The notes under the pieces: generated by a model
What the model was told of the DNA's origin: nothing
Database searches by the model: none
The model's input: only the letters and a program-made list of their open reading frames with translations
Source: an uncultured Prevotella sp.
Lineage (GTDB): Bacteria; Bacteroidota; Bacteroidia; Bacteroidales; Bacteroidaceae
Direction of reading: 5' to 3'
Assembly (NCBI GenBank): GCA_946998295.1
Contig: CAMPYS010000005.1
Location: 27,020 to 91,019 of the forward strand
Length of the DNA stretch: 64,000 nucleotides
Position numbers and translations under genes: made by a program
Shown: piece by piece, positions 25,754-36,609 of the stretch
How the letters are laid out: every line of letters begins with the position of its first letter
Position numbering within the stretch: the stretch's first letter is position 1

Positions 25754-27106
25754 ATGGCAGATGTAATTAAATTACGTAAAGGTTTAACTATAAACCTTAA
25801 AGGATGTGCCAAAGAACAAATTTTATCTTTAAAATCTTCTAAAAACTATGCTTTAGTACCATCAGATTTTGTAGGAATAGTTCCTAAAGTAGTAGTGAAA
25901 GTGGGCGACCATGTGAAGGTTGGTGATTTTTTGTTTGTGAACAAGAATAGTCCAAGTGTTGGATTTGCAAGCCCTGTAAGTGGGCATATATCAGAGATTG
26001 CTCGTGGTGAGCGTCGTAAGGTTCTTTATATTATGGTAGAATCAGATAAAGAACAAGAATATCTTCAATTTGCTATTCCACAATTATCCTCCCTTACAGG
26101 TGAACAAGTAAAAGATTGTTTGCTTAAAGCAGGATTATTTGGATATATAAATCAGTTGCCTTATGCTGTTTCTACAACACCTGATACAACTCCTAAAGCA
26201 ATTTTTGTTTCTGCTTTTCGAGATATGCCTTTACAAGCAAGCTTTGATTATGAATTGAAAGGTCAAGAACATGATTTTCAAGTAGGTTTAACTGTTTTGT
26301 CAAAAATAGCTAAAGTATATCTTTCTATAAGTAGTACTCAAAATAACAAAGCATTGACAGAAGCTAAAGATGTAAATATTACTGTCTTTGATGGACCTTG
26401 TCCTGCAGGAAATGTAGGTGTACAAATAAATCATATAGACCCTATAAATCGAGGAGAAGTAGCATGGACTGTCTCGCCATCATCTGTAATAACATTTGGT
26501 AGGCTATTTAATACTGGGCATGTAAATCTTACTCGTACAATTGCATTAGCAGGGAGTAGGGTAGAAAATCCAATATATATAAAGACCTTAGTAGGTACAC
26601 CTATAAATGATATTATCAAGGGACAATTAACAAGTGAATCACATATACGTATTATTAATGGAAATCCACTTACAGGTAAAACTGTTACAGGTAACGCCTT
26701 CTTAGGTGCACATACATCAGAGGTTACAGCTATACCTGAAGGTGATAATGTTAATGAAATGTTTGGTTGGATTAAGCCAAGATTAAAAGAATTCTCAATA
26801 TCGCATAGTTATTTTACATGGCTATTTAGGAGAAGAAAATCTTATGACTTAGATGCTAGAGTAAAAGGAGGAAAGCGAAATATAATAATGAGTGGTGAAT
26901 ACGATCGTGTATTACCAATGAACATTTATTCTGAATTTCTTATAAAATCAATTATAACTGGTAATATCGACAAACAAGAACAATTAGGTATTTATGAAGT
27001 TAGTCCAGAAGACTTCGCTTTAGCAGAGTTTGTTGATAGTTCAAAACAACCTTTGCAAGAAATTGTACGCAACGGCTTGGATATTCTAAGAAAAGAAAAT
27101 TCTTAA
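25754..27106 (+). CDS. nqrA: Na+-translocating NADH:quinone reductase subunit A
   Basis: 450 residues, the family length. Peripheral subunit of the sodium-pumping NADH:quinone oxidoreductase, located on the cytoplasmic face. It has a biotinyl-lipoyl-like N-terminal part (VVKVGDHVKVGDFLFVNK, then SPVSGHISEI), the central NqrA region (FDGPCPAGNVGVQINHIDP) and NPLTGKTVTGNAFLGAHTSE. First gene of nqrABCDEF, which together oxidise NADH, reduce menaquinone and export Na+. Confidence 0.97.
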   Translation: MADVIKLRKGLTINLKGCAKEQILSLKSSKNYALVPSDFVGIVPKVVVKVGDHVKVGDFLFVNKNSPSVGFASPVSGHISEIARGERRKVLYIMVESDKEQEYLQFAIPQLSSLTGEQVKDCLLKAGLFGYINQLPYAVSTTPDTTPKAIFVSAFRDMPLQASFDYELKGQEHDFQVGLTVLSKIAKVYLSISSTQNNKALTEAKDVNITVFDGPCPAGNVGVQINHIDPINRGEVAWTVSPSSVITFGRLFNTGHVNLTRTIALAGSRVENPIYIKTLVGTPINDIIKGQLTSESHIRIINGNPLTGKTVTGNAFLGAHTSEVTAIPEGDNVNEMFGWIKPRLKEFSISHSYFTWLFRRRKSYDLDARVKGGKRNIIMSGEYDRVLPMNIYSEFLIKSIITGNIDKQEQLGIYEVSPEDFALAEFVDSSKQPLQEIVRNGLDILRKENS

Positions 27107-27153
27107 TATAATTTTTATTATCTATACAAATAATATACTGAAACATTAGAAAA

Positions 27154-28314
27154 ATGAATTTTAAAAATAATCTTGATAAGCTACGTCCTAAATTTGAAAA
27201 GGGCGGTAAATTGCATGCTTTCAAGAGCGTATATGATGGAATAGAGACGTTCTTATACGTACCTAATACAACATCTACTTGTGGTACATCAATACATGAT
27301 GCTATAGACTCAAAAAGAATTATGAGTTTTGTGGTAATAGCATTGATACCAGCATTATTATTTGGAATGTACAATGTAGGTTATCAAAATGCTCTTATGG
27401 CAGGAAAACTTTCCGAGACTACTTTTGTAAGTCTCTTTTTATATGGTGCATTAGCTGTATTTCCAAAAGTTATAGTATCCTATGTAGTTGGACTTGCAAT
27501 AGAATTTATATGGGCTCAATGGAGAAATGAAGAAATTCAAGAAGGATATCTTGTTACTGGTATGATAATACCATTAATAGTACCTGTTAGTTTGCCTTTA
27601 TGGATGTTAGCCTTGGCAGTAGCAATATCTGTAATTTTTGTTAAAGAAATATTTGGCGGAACAGGAATGAATATTTTTAATGTAGCTTTAATAGCTCGAG
27701 CAATTTTATTCTTTTCTTATCCGAGTAGAATGACAGGTGATGCTATATGGGTATCAACAGATAAAATTTGTGGATTAGGTTATGCATTACCTGATGGATT
27801 TACAATGGCAACCCCACTTGGAGAAGTCTCACAGGGACTATCTTTACACTTTTCATTACAAGACATTATATTAGGATTTATACCTGGGTCTATTGGTGAA
27901 ACATCTGTTATAGCAATAGCTATAGGTGCAATAATTCTTTTGTGGACTAATATAGCTAGCTGGAAAACCATGCTGAGCGTTTTCATCGGTGGAATATTTA
28001 TGGCTTTGATATTTAATGCAACAGGAGCAAGCCCATTAAAATGGTATGAGCATATATTTTTAGGGGGATTTTGTTTTGGTGCTGTATTTATGGCAACAGA
28101 TCCTGTTACATCAGCTCGTACTGAAAATGGAAAATTCTTTTATGGTTTTATAATAGGTGCTATGGCTGTTATAATACGTGTTCTTAATCATGGTTATCCT
28201 GAAGGAATGATGCTTTCTATACTATTTGGAAATATGATAGCACCTCTAATTGATAATATAGTGGTAGCTTTCAATATATCACAACGTTCTAATCGTACAA
28301 AAAAGTTAAGATGA
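27154..28314 (+). CDS. nqrB: Na+-translocating NADH:quinone reductase subunit B
   Basis: 386 residues with eight to ten membrane segments. The covalent-flavin motif DGFTMATPLG places the FMN-bearing threonine at T220. FGMYNVGYQ near the first membrane helix and GGTGMNIFNVALIARA are characteristic. It forms part of the sodium channel and flavin relay. Its stop overlaps the nqrC start (ATGA). Confidence 0.97.
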   Translation: MNFKNNLDKLRPKFEKGGKLHAFKSVYDGIETFLYVPNTTSTCGTSIHDAIDSKRIMSFVVIALIPALLFGMYNVGYQNALMAGKLSETTFVSLFLYGALAVFPKVIVSYVVGLAIEFIWAQWRNEEIQEGYLVTGMIIPLIVPVSLPLWMLALAVAISVIFVKEIFGGTGMNIFNVALIARAILFFSYPSRMTGDAIWVSTDKICGLGYALPDGFTMATPLGEVSQGLSLHFSLQDIILGFIPGSIGETSVIAIAIGAIILLWTNIASWKTMLSVFIGGIFMALIFNATGASPLKWYEHIFLGGFCFGAVFMATDPVTSARTENGKFFYGFIIGAMAVIIRVLNHGYPEGMMLSILFGNMIAPLIDNIVVAFNISQRSNRTKKLR

Positions 28315-29027
28315 AAATGAAAACAAATACTAATTCTTATACAATTATTTATTCTATAATATTGGTTGTAGTAGTAGCTTTCCTCTTAGCTTTTGTTTTT
28401 CAGGTTTTAAAGCCTACCCAAGATATTAATGTCCAGCTTGATCACCAAAAACAAATACTATTTGCATTGAATCAAGATCGTAACATGACCAATGAAGAAG
28501 CTCACGCCTTATGGCATAAACTGATATTAGCTGATGATATTATAGATTCATCAGGAAAGGTTATTTCTCATGGAGAACAAGGAGGAGTTAATGCAGGATT
28601 TAAACTTAATAGTGCAGATGCTAAGGCTGGTAAACTTGCTCTTTTTAGGTGTAAGGTAAACGGACAAATTAAATATGTAATACCTATATATGGTACTGGT
28701 CTTTGGGGGCCAATCAATGGGTTTATAGCTCTAAATGCGGATAAGAATACAATTTTTGGAGTTTATTTTAATCATGAAAGCGAAACTGCAGGTCTTGGAG
28801 CAGAAATAAAGGATAATAAATCTTGGCAAGATAAGTTTCATGGTAAAAAACTTATGGATGAAAAAGATAACAAAATAACTTTTGCTGTTCTAAAAAAAAT
28901 TACGAACCCTGCTACACAAGTTGATGCAGTAACAGGAGCTACTTTAACAAGTAATGGAGTAACCAACATGTTTCATTCTGATAAAGGTGGACTTACTCCT
29001 TATATAAAGTTTTTAAAATCAAAATAG
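28311..29027 (+). CDS. nqrC: Na+-translocating NADH:quinone reductase subunit C
   Basis: 238 residues: one N-terminal membrane helix (about 12-32) and a periplasmic FMN-binding domain with covalent-flavin motif DAVTGATLTS, threonine T211. GYGLWGP-like YGTGLWGPINGF and HESETAGLGAE are family signatures. It starts inside the nqrB stop; a second in-frame ATG two codons later could also be used. A flavin transferase (ApbE) needed to load FMN is not in the window. Confidence 0.96.
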   Translation: MKMKTNTNSYTIIYSIILVVVVAFLLAFVFQVLKPTQDINVQLDHQKQILFALNQDRNMTNEEAHALWHKLILADDIIDSSGKVISHGEQGGVNAGFKLNSADAKAGKLALFRCKVNGQIKYVIPIYGTGLWGPINGFIALNADKNTIFGVYFNHESETAGLGAEIKDNKSWQDKFHGKKLMDEKDNKITFAVLKKITNPATQVDAVTGATLTSNGVTNMFHSDKGGLTPYIKFLKSK

Positions 29028-29065
29028 AAATATTAGGTTAACGAATAAGATAAAAAAAAATAGTT

Positions 29066-29695
29066 ATGAGCTTATTCTCAAAGAAAAATAAAGAGGTTTT
29101 TATTAACCCTTTAAATATGGATAGTCCTATAATGGTTCAGGTATTAGGAATATGTTCTGCTTTGGCAGTAACATCTCAATTAAAACCGTCTATTGTTATG
29201 GGTCTTGCAGTAACTATAATTACAGGCTTTTCAAATGTTATTATTTCTATAATACGTAATACTATTCCTAATCGAATACGTATTATAGTTCAGCTTGTTG
29301 TTGTGGCAGCACTTGTTACAATTGTAAGTCAAATCCTTAAGGCTTATGCTTACGATATTAGTGTTCAATTATCAGTATATGTTGGACTTATAATAACAAA
29401 CTGTATATTGATGGGACGCCTTGAAGCTTTTGCTATGACAAACGCTCCATGGCCTAGCTTTCTTGATGGTATTGGGAATGGTTTAGGTTATGCTATAATA
29501 TTAATTATTGTTGGAGCTTTTCGTGAGTTTTTTGGACGAGGAAGTCTTTTAGGTTTTAAAATTATTCCTCAAAGTTTTTATGATTCAGGTTATCTTGATA
29601 ATGGTATGATGTCTATGCCTTCTATGGCACTTATTTTGTTAGGGTGTGTCATATGGATTCACCGCTCATATTTTTATAAAGATAATAAGAAATAA
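29066..29695 (+). CDS. nqrD: Na+-translocating NADH:quinone reductase subunit D
   Basis: 209 residues, six membrane helices, related to RnfE. Family segments: [13 protein letters not shown] with one of the cysteines that bind the intramembrane Fe-S centre, and [21 protein letters not shown]. Followed by nqrE after eight bases. Confidence 0.96.
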   Translation: MSLFSKKNKEVFINPLNMDSPIMVQVLGICSALAVTSQLKPSIVMGLAVTIITGFSNVIISIIRNTIPNRIRIIVQLVVVAALVTIVSQILKAYAYDISVQLSVYVGLIITNCILMGRLEAFAMTNAPWPSFLDGIGNGLGYAIILIIVGAFREFFGRGSLLGFKIIPQSFYDSGYLDNGMMSMPSMALILLGCVIWIHRSYFYKDNKK

Positions 29696-29703
29696 AAATA
29701 GCT

Positions 29704-30330
29704 ATGGAACATATAATAAGTTTATTCTTTAGGTCCATATTTGTGGACAATATGATATTTGCATTCTTCCTTGGAATGTGTTCATTTCTTGCAGTATCTA
29801 AGAATGTAAAGACATCTTTAGGACTTGGTGCTGCTGTAACTTTTGTATTAGTAGTAACAGTTCCTATTAATTATTTGTTGCAAACTAAAGTTCTTGGTCC
29901 TGATTGTCTTGTTGATGGTATAGATTTATCATATTTAAGTTTTATTCTTTTTATTGCGGTTATTGCAGGTATTGTGCAATTAGTTGAAATGATTGTAGAG
30001 AAATATTCTCCATCTCTTTATGGTGCTTTAGGAATATTTTTACCTTTGATTGCTGTTAACTGTGCAATTATGGGTGCATGTCTTTTTATGCAACAGAGAA
30101 TAGGACTTGATCCATCTTCAACTCAGTATATTGGCTCTGTATGGGATGCTTTAATCTATGGACTTGGTTCAGGAATAGGTTGGATGTTTGCAATTGTATT
30201 GATGGGTGCAATACGTGAAAAGATGGAATATTCTAATGTTCCAAAGCCATTGCAGGGACTTGGGATAACATTTGTTACAGTAGGTTTAATGGCTATGGCT
30301 ATGATGTGTTTTTCAGGACTTAAAATATAA
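29704..30330 (+). CDS. nqrE: Na+-translocating NADH:quinone reductase subunit E
   Basis: 208 residues, six membrane helices, inverted-topology partner of NqrD. Signatures: [20 protein letters not shown] at the start and [14 protein letters not shown] with cluster cysteine. Followed nine bases later by nqrF. Confidence 0.96.
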   Translation: MEHIISLFFRSIFVDNMIFAFFLGMCSFLAVSKNVKTSLGLGAAVTFVLVVTVPINYLLQTKVLGPDCLVDGIDLSYLSFILFIAVIAGIVQLVEMIVEKYSPSLYGALGIFLPLIAVNCAIMGACLFMQQRIGLDPSSTQYIGSVWDALIYGLGSGIGWMFAIVLMGAIREKMEYSNVPKPLQGLGITFVTVGLMAMAMMCFSGLKI

Positions 30331-30339
30331 TAGTGAACA

Positions 30340-31611
30340 ATGAATCAGCAATTTATTTTATATAGTATAGTAGTTTTCTTGATTATTATTTTACTTTTAG
30401 TAATTGTATTATTAATTGCTAAAAAGTATTTAAGTCCAAGTGGAAAAGTAACGATAACTATAAATGGTGATAGACAAATTGAGGTTAATCAAGGAGCTTC
30501 AATTATGGCAACACTTAATGAAAATGGTATTTATCTTCCATCTGCATGTGGAGGAAAAGCCAGTTGTGGTCAATGTAAATGCCAGGTTTTAGAAGGTGGT
30601 GGAGAGATACTTGACTCCGAACGTCCTCATTTTACTCGTAAAGAGATTAAAGATAATTGGAGATTAGGTTGCCAGGCTAAAGTGAAAGGCGATCTTTCTA
30701 TTAAAATATCAGACTCTATACTGGGAGTAAAAGAATGGGAATGTAAAGTTATTTCAAATAAAAATGTATCGTCTTTTATTAAAGAATTTAAGGTGGCATT
30801 ACCCCCGGGTGAGCACATGGACTTTGTACCAGGTTCATATGCTCAAATACGAATACCAAAATATGACTGTATAGATTATGATAAAGATTTTGATAAGGAG
30901 TTAATAGGAAAAGAATATATTGAACCATGGAAAAAGTTTAATATTTTCTCCCTTAAAGCTTCCAATCCAGAGGATACAGTTAGAGCTTATTCCATGGCAA
31001 ATTATCCAGCTGAAGGAGATATAATAACTCTAACAGTGCGTATAGCAACACCTCCTTTTTTACCTCGTCCTCAAGTAGGCTTTAAAAATGTACCAACTGG
31101 TATAGGCTCTTCCTATATATTTAGTTTAAAGCCTGGAGATAAAGTAATGATGAGCGGACCTTATGGTGAGTTTGCTCCTAATTTCACCTCTGGTAAAGAG
31201 ATGATTTGGATTGGTGGAGGTGCAGGTATGGCTCCATTGCGAAGCCAGATAATGCACATGTTGAAAACACTTCATACACGTGATAGAGAGATGCATTTCT
31301 TCTACGGTGCTCGTTCTTTAAGTGAAGCATTTTTCTTGGAAGATTTTTGGGAACTTGAAAAAGAATATCCTAATTTCCACATGCATCTGTCTTTGGATGT
31401 AGCCGATCCTGAAGCCGATAAGATGGGAGTTAAGTATTATACAGGTTTTGCTGTAAATTGTATACGTGATACATATCTTAAAGATCATGAGGCTCCAGAA
31501 GATTGTGAATATTATTTGTGTGGTCCACCTATGCTTATAAAGACAGTAACAGATTATTTGGATAGTTTAGGTGTTGAACCAGATGCTATCAGATATGATA
31601 ACTTTGGATAA
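30340..31611 (+). CDS. nqrF: Na+-translocating NADH:quinone reductase subunit F
   Basis: 423 residues; the NADH-oxidising entry subunit. An N-terminal membrane helix (about 6-28) anchors a [2Fe-2S] ferredoxin domain with C70, C76, C79 and C111 (LPSACGGKASCGQC), followed by an FAD domain (RAYSMANYP) and an NADH domain (GGGAGMAPLRSQ, FFYGARSLSEAF, CGPPMLIKTV). Last gene of the nqr operon. The identity of subunits A and F excludes the related Rnf complex. Confidence 0.97.
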   Translation: MNQQFILYSIVVFLIIILLLVIVLLIAKKYLSPSGKVTITINGDRQIEVNQGASIMATLNENGIYLPSACGGKASCGQCKCQVLEGGGEILDSERPHFTRKEIKDNWRLGCQAKVKGDLSIKISDSILGVKEWECKVISNKNVSSFIKEFKVALPPGEHMDFVPGSYAQIRIPKYDCIDYDKDFDKELIGKEYIEPWKKFNIFSLKASNPEDTVRAYSMANYPAEGDIITLTVRIATPPFLPRPQVGFKNVPTGIGSSYIFSLKPGDKVMMSGPYGEFAPNFTSGKEMIWIGGGAGMAPLRSQIMHMLKTLHTRDREMHFFYGARSLSEAFFLEDFWELEKEYPNFHMHLSLDVADPEADKMGVKYYTGFAVNCIRDTYLKDHEAPEDCEYYLCGPPMLIKTVTDYLDSLGVEPDAIRYDNFG

Positions 31612-31666
31612 AAAGCTATTCACAATATAATTTCTGCTTTATCGATTAAGCGTATGAAGCTTGTTT

Positions 31667-34600
31667 ATGAATAAAAGAATATTGAGGAAATTGATAAAAT
31701 GGTTTATAGCAACCATTTTATCTCCAATATTAATCTTTTTTTTACTCCTTTTATTGCTCTGTATACCTACAATTCAGAATTGGGCAGTAAAAGGAGTAAC
31801 TTGCTATGCTTCAAAGAAAACAGGACTTGATATATCTATTAATCATATTTCTCTTTCATTTCCTTTTGATTTGAGAATTGATGATTTTAAGATGATGAAA
31901 AAGTCTAAAACTTATAACCCTAAATCTGATACTGTTGCTTATGTAAAGCAGCTTGTTGCAGATGTTCAATTATTGCCTTTATTGGAGGGGAAAGTAAATG
32001 TAAATTCTTTACTTTTTAGAAAGGTTAAGTTGAACTCAATGAATTATATAGCAGAGGTAACTATTAAAGGTGAACTTGAACGTTTATATTTGAAACAAAA
32101 TGCTATAAATACAAAAAAATACACAGCTCTTATTAATACTGCTTCTTTTCAAGGTGGAGGACTTGATATTGCTATAAATGATACCATTAGCAAGGATACA
32201 ACTTCACAGCCAACTTTTTGGAACCTAAACTTTTCTAAATTGAAGATAGATAAAACCACTTTAAAAATTCATGCTAAACGAGATTCTCTTATATTTGCTG
32301 CTAATTTAGGGAGAGCAAGACTAAGAGATTTAAATATTGATTTGTATAAAAAATGCTATAAATTATCAACTTCTAAATTCTATGATTCTAAAATAATTTA
32401 TGATAGACCTTATGAACCTTATAAATCTAAGGGATTAGATATAGCTCATGTAAGACTTAATGGTTTTAATCTTGCAGTTGATTCTTTATATTATGATTCT
32501 TTAAAAACTGCTGTTAGTATTGAAAAAACTAATTTTGTGGAACAGTCAGGTTTTAAAATTGATAATTTCTCGGGTATTTGTTTTATAGATTCTTCAAGAT
32601 TTCGTCTTGATGATTTTCAGTTATTAATGCCTTGTACTAAGTTGAAGGGAAGTTTTTTTATGGATTTAAATGCATTTAAGCCTAAAAATCCAGGCATTAT
32701 TTCTCTTGACATTAATGGAAACATCTATAAAAATGATTTTCGTCCCTTATTATATTTGTTACCTTTTAAAAATCATTCTTTAATACCTAATAAGTCTATA
32801 TATTTAAATGGTGTATTTAGAGGGAATACCAAAGACTTTAGATATGATATATTTAGGTTATATATTCCAAATTTTATAGATTTATCTTCAAGTGGTACAG
32901 TTATTAATCCATTATCTTTTAATAAATTATTGGCTAATATCAATTTAAGAGCTTCTTCTGGTAACCTACATTCTTTTTATCGATATTTACCTAAAAAAAT
33001 ATTGAAGAAAGTAAAGTTACCTAATTCTTTAAATATTGTTCTTAATGCTAAAATCAGGAAAAAACGAATTAGTGTAAATTCTTTATTAAAGCAAGGGAGA
33101 GGACGATTAAAATTAGCAGCATATTATAATCTAAATACACATTTTTATGATATTAGTGGGCAAGCAAATAGATTATCTATAAATAATTTTGTGTCTTATC
33201 CAGCTATTAAGCCATTTACTGGTACTTTTAAAGTACATGGACATGGATTTGATATTTTTAATCATAAAACAAATATAAATATAAGTATCTGTGTGAATAA
33301 GCTGTCAGTAAATTCTTATATTTTAGACCGAATGAGAATTTATTCCGTTTTACATAATGGCAAAATATATCTTAATGTTGATTCAAAGAATAGACTATTG
33401 AATGGTAATATTCGCTATAATGGTTTTATTTCTAATAAAAATTTGACAGGTAAGTTAAAAGGATGTTTAAGTAATATTTCTTTGAGCCGATTTGGGCTAA
33501 AGCATTCAAATTATTTAGTATCAGGTTGTTTTAATTTATCAGTGAAATCAAATTTGCGGAACATTCATAATGTACAGGGGACTATAACAAATTTTGTATT
33601 GAATGAGAAGCGTAATAGGGGAGGAGTAGTCCAACTTATTGCTGGTAATTTTAATCTAAATGCTTCACTAAGTGGACGTAATGTTGTTACAACTGTAGGT
33701 GGAAATTTTGATAATATAGATTTTTATCAATTGGGAGCAGTTGATAAACCTTTTAATATTAAATTCTCTTCCAACCTTTCCCTTTCTACTAATTTGAGAA
33801 ACAAAATTAAATTAACTGGAAAATTAGGAAATTTAGGTGCTACAACACTTGATAAATCATATTCATTTGGTGATGTATCAGTTAATTTATGCAGTACACC
33901 TGATACAACATTTTCTACTATCCAAAATAATGATTTTTTACTTGCTACAAATTGGAAAGGTAATCCTAATAAAGTATTATATAAGGTTCATCATCTATTT
34001 AAAAATTTTACTAAGCAGTTAAAAAATGGTTATATACATCAGTTAGAATTAAAACAGGACTTACCTATTGGTAATTTAAGATTGAAGAGTGGAGTAAATA
34101 ATTTCTTTGCTAATTTCATATTGCAGCGAGGATATTATTTCAAAAATGCAGATGTTGAGTTAAGTTCTTCTCCTATAAAGGGTTTAAATGGCTTAATTAC
34201 AGTTGATTCTTTATCTACAGATAGTCTATTGGTAGAGAATGCTAAGCTATATATTAAAGATACACCAACAGGTATTGCTTATACCGCACAGATGTTGAAT
34301 TCTTCTACAAATAAATATCCATATAAAGCATATTTTGAAGGTTCGCTTTTTGACCATGGTCTAAATGCTAATATTAGTTTGTTAGATGCTAAAGATAAAG
34401 TAGCTCTTTCAATGGCCACAGATGTTTCTATGTTGTCAAAAGGAATAAATATTGCCATAACATCTCCTGAAGTAATTATGGGGTATAAGCATTTTACCGT
34501 TAATAAGGAGAATTATGTGTTTATTCGTGATAAAGATAAACATATTTCTGCTCAAATGCAATTAAAAGATAGTAACGGTTCTGGTGGTATTCATCTTTAT

Positions 34601-36568
34601 ACTAATGACAATGATTCTACGGTAGACCAAAGTATCACTATAGGCGTTAAAAATTTTGAATTAAATGAAATAATGTCTTTATTACCATTTTCTCCTAATG
34701 TTTCTGGTCAAATAAATGGAGACTACCATATTGTAAAATCAGGGAAAGATTTGTCTGTATCTTCAGATATGTCAATACATAAAATGGCTTATGAAGGGAA
34801 TAACATGGGCGATGTCGGGATAGAGTTTGTCTATATGCCTTTGGGAAATGGAGAGCATTCGGTTAATGCTTTTATTTCAAGTAACGGCAAAGAAGTAGGC
34901 ACTCTATCTGGTAGTTATAAGTCTCAAGGTAAAGGTTGGTTAGATTCAAAAGTAGAAATGAGTAGATTCCCATTAGATTATATAAATGGCTTTGTGCCGG
35001 ATAAACTTTTAGGACTTTATGGGACAGTACAAGGAGCTTTATCAGTTGAAGGGCCTTTAAACAAATTGGACATTAATGGTATGGTCGAAATGGATTCTGC
35101 AGCTATATTTAGCAAGCCGTATGGTATTGAAATGACTTTTGAGAATAAGCCTTTACGAATAGAGAATAGTAAATTGATATTCGAAGATTTTAATCTTTAT
35201 GCAAAAAACAAATCTCCATTATCTATTACTGGTAATATAGATTTTGCAAATCCTAATAGGATGTATACCGATATGCTTTTACGTGCAGATAATTTTCAAC
35301 TTATAAGTGAAAACAAAAATCAGCGTTCTGAAGTTTTTGGCAAAGCATATATTGACTTTTTAGGTAGGCTACATGGGAATCTTTCTAAGTTACAGTTAGA
35401 TGCTAATGCAAAATTGTTAGGTGCTACTGATATGACTTATGTTGTGAGTGATGACCAATTGTTGGCAGATACAGAACTTAAAAATCTTGTTGATTTTAAT
35501 ATGGCGAATGATACACTACGAACTGTTGTTAAGCGTCCTGATATTGTTGGCTTTAATATGAATATGAATTTTGAAGTTGATCCTCAAGCACGAATAGTTT
35601 GTGTTTTTGCTGATAATAAGTCTAACTATATAGACCTTACAGGGGGAGGTAAATTTTCTACTACTTATGATGCAACAAACAGTTTGCGATTGTATGGTAA
35701 ATATACTGTACGTGAAGGTATTATGAAATATTCTTTACCAATTATACCTCTTAGGACTTTTACAATACATCAGGGAAGTTATATAAATTTCACAGGAGAT
35801 CCTATGAAACCTCTTTTAGGGATAACAGCAACGGAGAATGTAAAATCTACAGTGTCTGATGGTATTGGAGGAAGCAGAGTGGTAGATTTTGAGGTGGGTG
35901 TGCAGCTTACTAAAAAGTTTCCTAATCCCGGATTAGAATTTATTATTCTTGCACCTGATGATCAAGAAATGCAAAATATGTTGAAGCTTAAAAGTGTAGA
36001 GGAGCAATCAAAGCTTGCAGTGACGATGCTTGCTTCTGGTGTTTATTTTGATTCTTCCAATTCGGTTGCAACAACTTCTGCTATGAATGGTGCTTTATTA
36101 GGATTTATTCAAAATAGAGTAAATGCTATTACTGGAAAGGCATTACATTCTATGGGAGTTTCTATTACTGCAAATATGGAGAGTACTGCTGATGCTACTG
36201 GTAGCCTTCATACGGATTATACATTTAAGTTTTCTAAACGTCTATTTGATAATAGATTACGTATAGTAATGGGAGGTAGGGTGTCTACAGGAGCGCAGAT
36301 GGATGGACAGAATGGTGCTTTCTTTGATAATTTTGCTATAGAATATAGGCTAAATAAACGTGAAACACAGTATTTAAACCTTTATTATGAACGTGAAGCC
36401 TTTGATTGGTTAGAGGGGAATCAAGGCGAATTTGGCATAGGTTATATGTGGCGTCGTAAACTTGGAAGTTTAAAAGATTTGTTTCATATTAAACCAGAAT
36501 CATCTAAGTTAAATATTAAGAAGTTATATTTTAAACAAGCTGATAGTTTGACAGTAAAAGATAAATAG
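31667..36568 (+). CDS. second, larger TamB/AsmA-like protein
   Basis: 1633 residues from the ATG at 31667 (an in-frame TTG two codons upstream is less likely). An N-terminal membrane anchor (about 15-38) is followed by an AsmA-like start (VTCYASKKTGLDISINHISL) and a very long beta-rich body, closing with the TamB domain (about 1330-1600): GSYINFTGDPMKPLLGITA, FSKRLFDNRLRIVMGGRVS and NLYYEREAFDWLEGNQGEFG. Same architecture as the protein at 21235-25626 but longer and not closely alike by eye. It lies 55 bases after nqrF with no terminator seen between. A role in bulk lipid or protein transfer to the outer membrane is inferred from the family. Confidence 0.82.
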   Translation: MNKRILRKLIKWFIATILSPILIFFLLLLLLCIPTIQNWAVKGVTCYASKKTGLDISINHISLSFPFDLRIDDFKMMKKSKTYNPKSDTVAYVKQLVADVQLLPLLEGKVNVNSLLFRKVKLNSMNYIAEVTIKGELERLYLKQNAINTKKYTALINTASFQGGGLDIAINDTISKDTTSQPTFWNLNFSKLKIDKTTLKIHAKRDSLIFAANLGRARLRDLNIDLYKKCYKLSTSKFYDSKIIYDRPYEPYKSKGLDIAHVRLNGFNLAVDSLYYDSLKTAVSIEKTNFVEQSGFKIDNFSGICFIDSSRFRLDDFQLLMPCTKLKGSFFMDLNAFKPKNPGIISLDINGNIYKNDFRPLLYLLPFKNHSLIPNKSIYLNGVFRGNTKDFRYDIFRLYIPNFIDLSSSGTVINPLSFNKLLANINLRASSGNLHSFYRYLPKKILKKVKLPNSLNIVLNAKIRKKRISVNSLLKQGRGRLKLAAYYNLNTHFYDISGQANRLSINNFVSYPAIKPFTGTFKVHGHGFDIFNHKTNINISICVNKLSVNSYILDRMRIYSVLHNGKIYLNVDSKNRLLNGNIRYNGFISNKNLTGKLKGCLSNISLSRFGLKHSNYLVSGCFNLSVKSNLRNIHNVQGTITNFVLNEKRNRGGVVQLIAGNFNLNASLSGRNVVTTVGGNFDNIDFYQLGAVDKPFNIKFSSNLSLSTNLRNKIKLTGKLGNLGATTLDKSYSFGDVSVNLCSTPDTTFSTIQNNDFLLATNWKGNPNKVLYKVHHLFKNFTKQLKNGYIHQLELKQDLPIGNLRLKSGVNNFFANFILQRGYYFKNADVELSSSPIKGLNGLITVDSLSTDSLLVENAKLYIKDTPTGIAYTAQMLNSSTNKYPYKAYFEGSLFDHGLNANISLLDAKDKVALSMATDVSMLSKGINIAITSPEVIMGYKHFTVNKENYVFIRDKDKHISAQMQLKDSNGSGGIHLYTNDNDSTVDQSITIGVKNFELNEIMSLLPFSPNVSGQINGDYHIVKSGKDLSVSSDMSIHKMAYEGNNMGDVGIEFVYMPLGNGEHSVNAFISSNGKEVGTLSGSYKSQGKGWLDSKVEMSRFPLDYINGFVPDKLLGLYGTVQGALSVEGPLNKLDINGMVEMDSAAIFSKPYGIEMTFENKPLRIENSKLIFEDFNLYAKNKSPLSITGNIDFANPNRMYTDMLLRADNFQLISENKNQRSEVFGKAYIDFLGRLHGNLSKLQLDANAKLLGATDMTYVVSDDQLLADTELKNLVDFNMANDTLRTVVKRPDIVGFNMNMNFEVDPQARIVCVFADNKSNYIDLTGGGKFSTTYDATNSLRLYGKYTVREGIMKYSLPIIPLRTFTIHQGSYINFTGDPMKPLLGITATENVKSTVSDGIGGSRVVDFEVGVQLTKKFPNPGLEFIILAPDDQEMQNMLKLKSVEEQSKLAVTMLASGVYFDSSNSVATTSAMNGALLGFIQNRVNAITGKALHSMGVSITANMESTADATGSLHTDYTFKFSKRLFDNRLRIVMGGRVSTGAQMDGQNGAFFDNFAIEYRLNKRETQYLNLYYEREAFDWLEGNQGEFGIGYMWRRKLGSLKDLFHIKPESSKLNIKKLYFKQADSLTVKDK

Positions 36569-36609
36569 TTTTTCTTTTGTGTTTGGGAAAAATGATAGCA
36601 TTATTATTA

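Noticed and set aside
25754..31611. Considered Rnf complex instead of Nqr
   Set aside because: Subunits A and F are clearly NqrA and NqrF, covalent-flavin motifs are in B and C as in Nqr, and the RnfB/RnfC ferredoxin-type cysteine clusters are absent.
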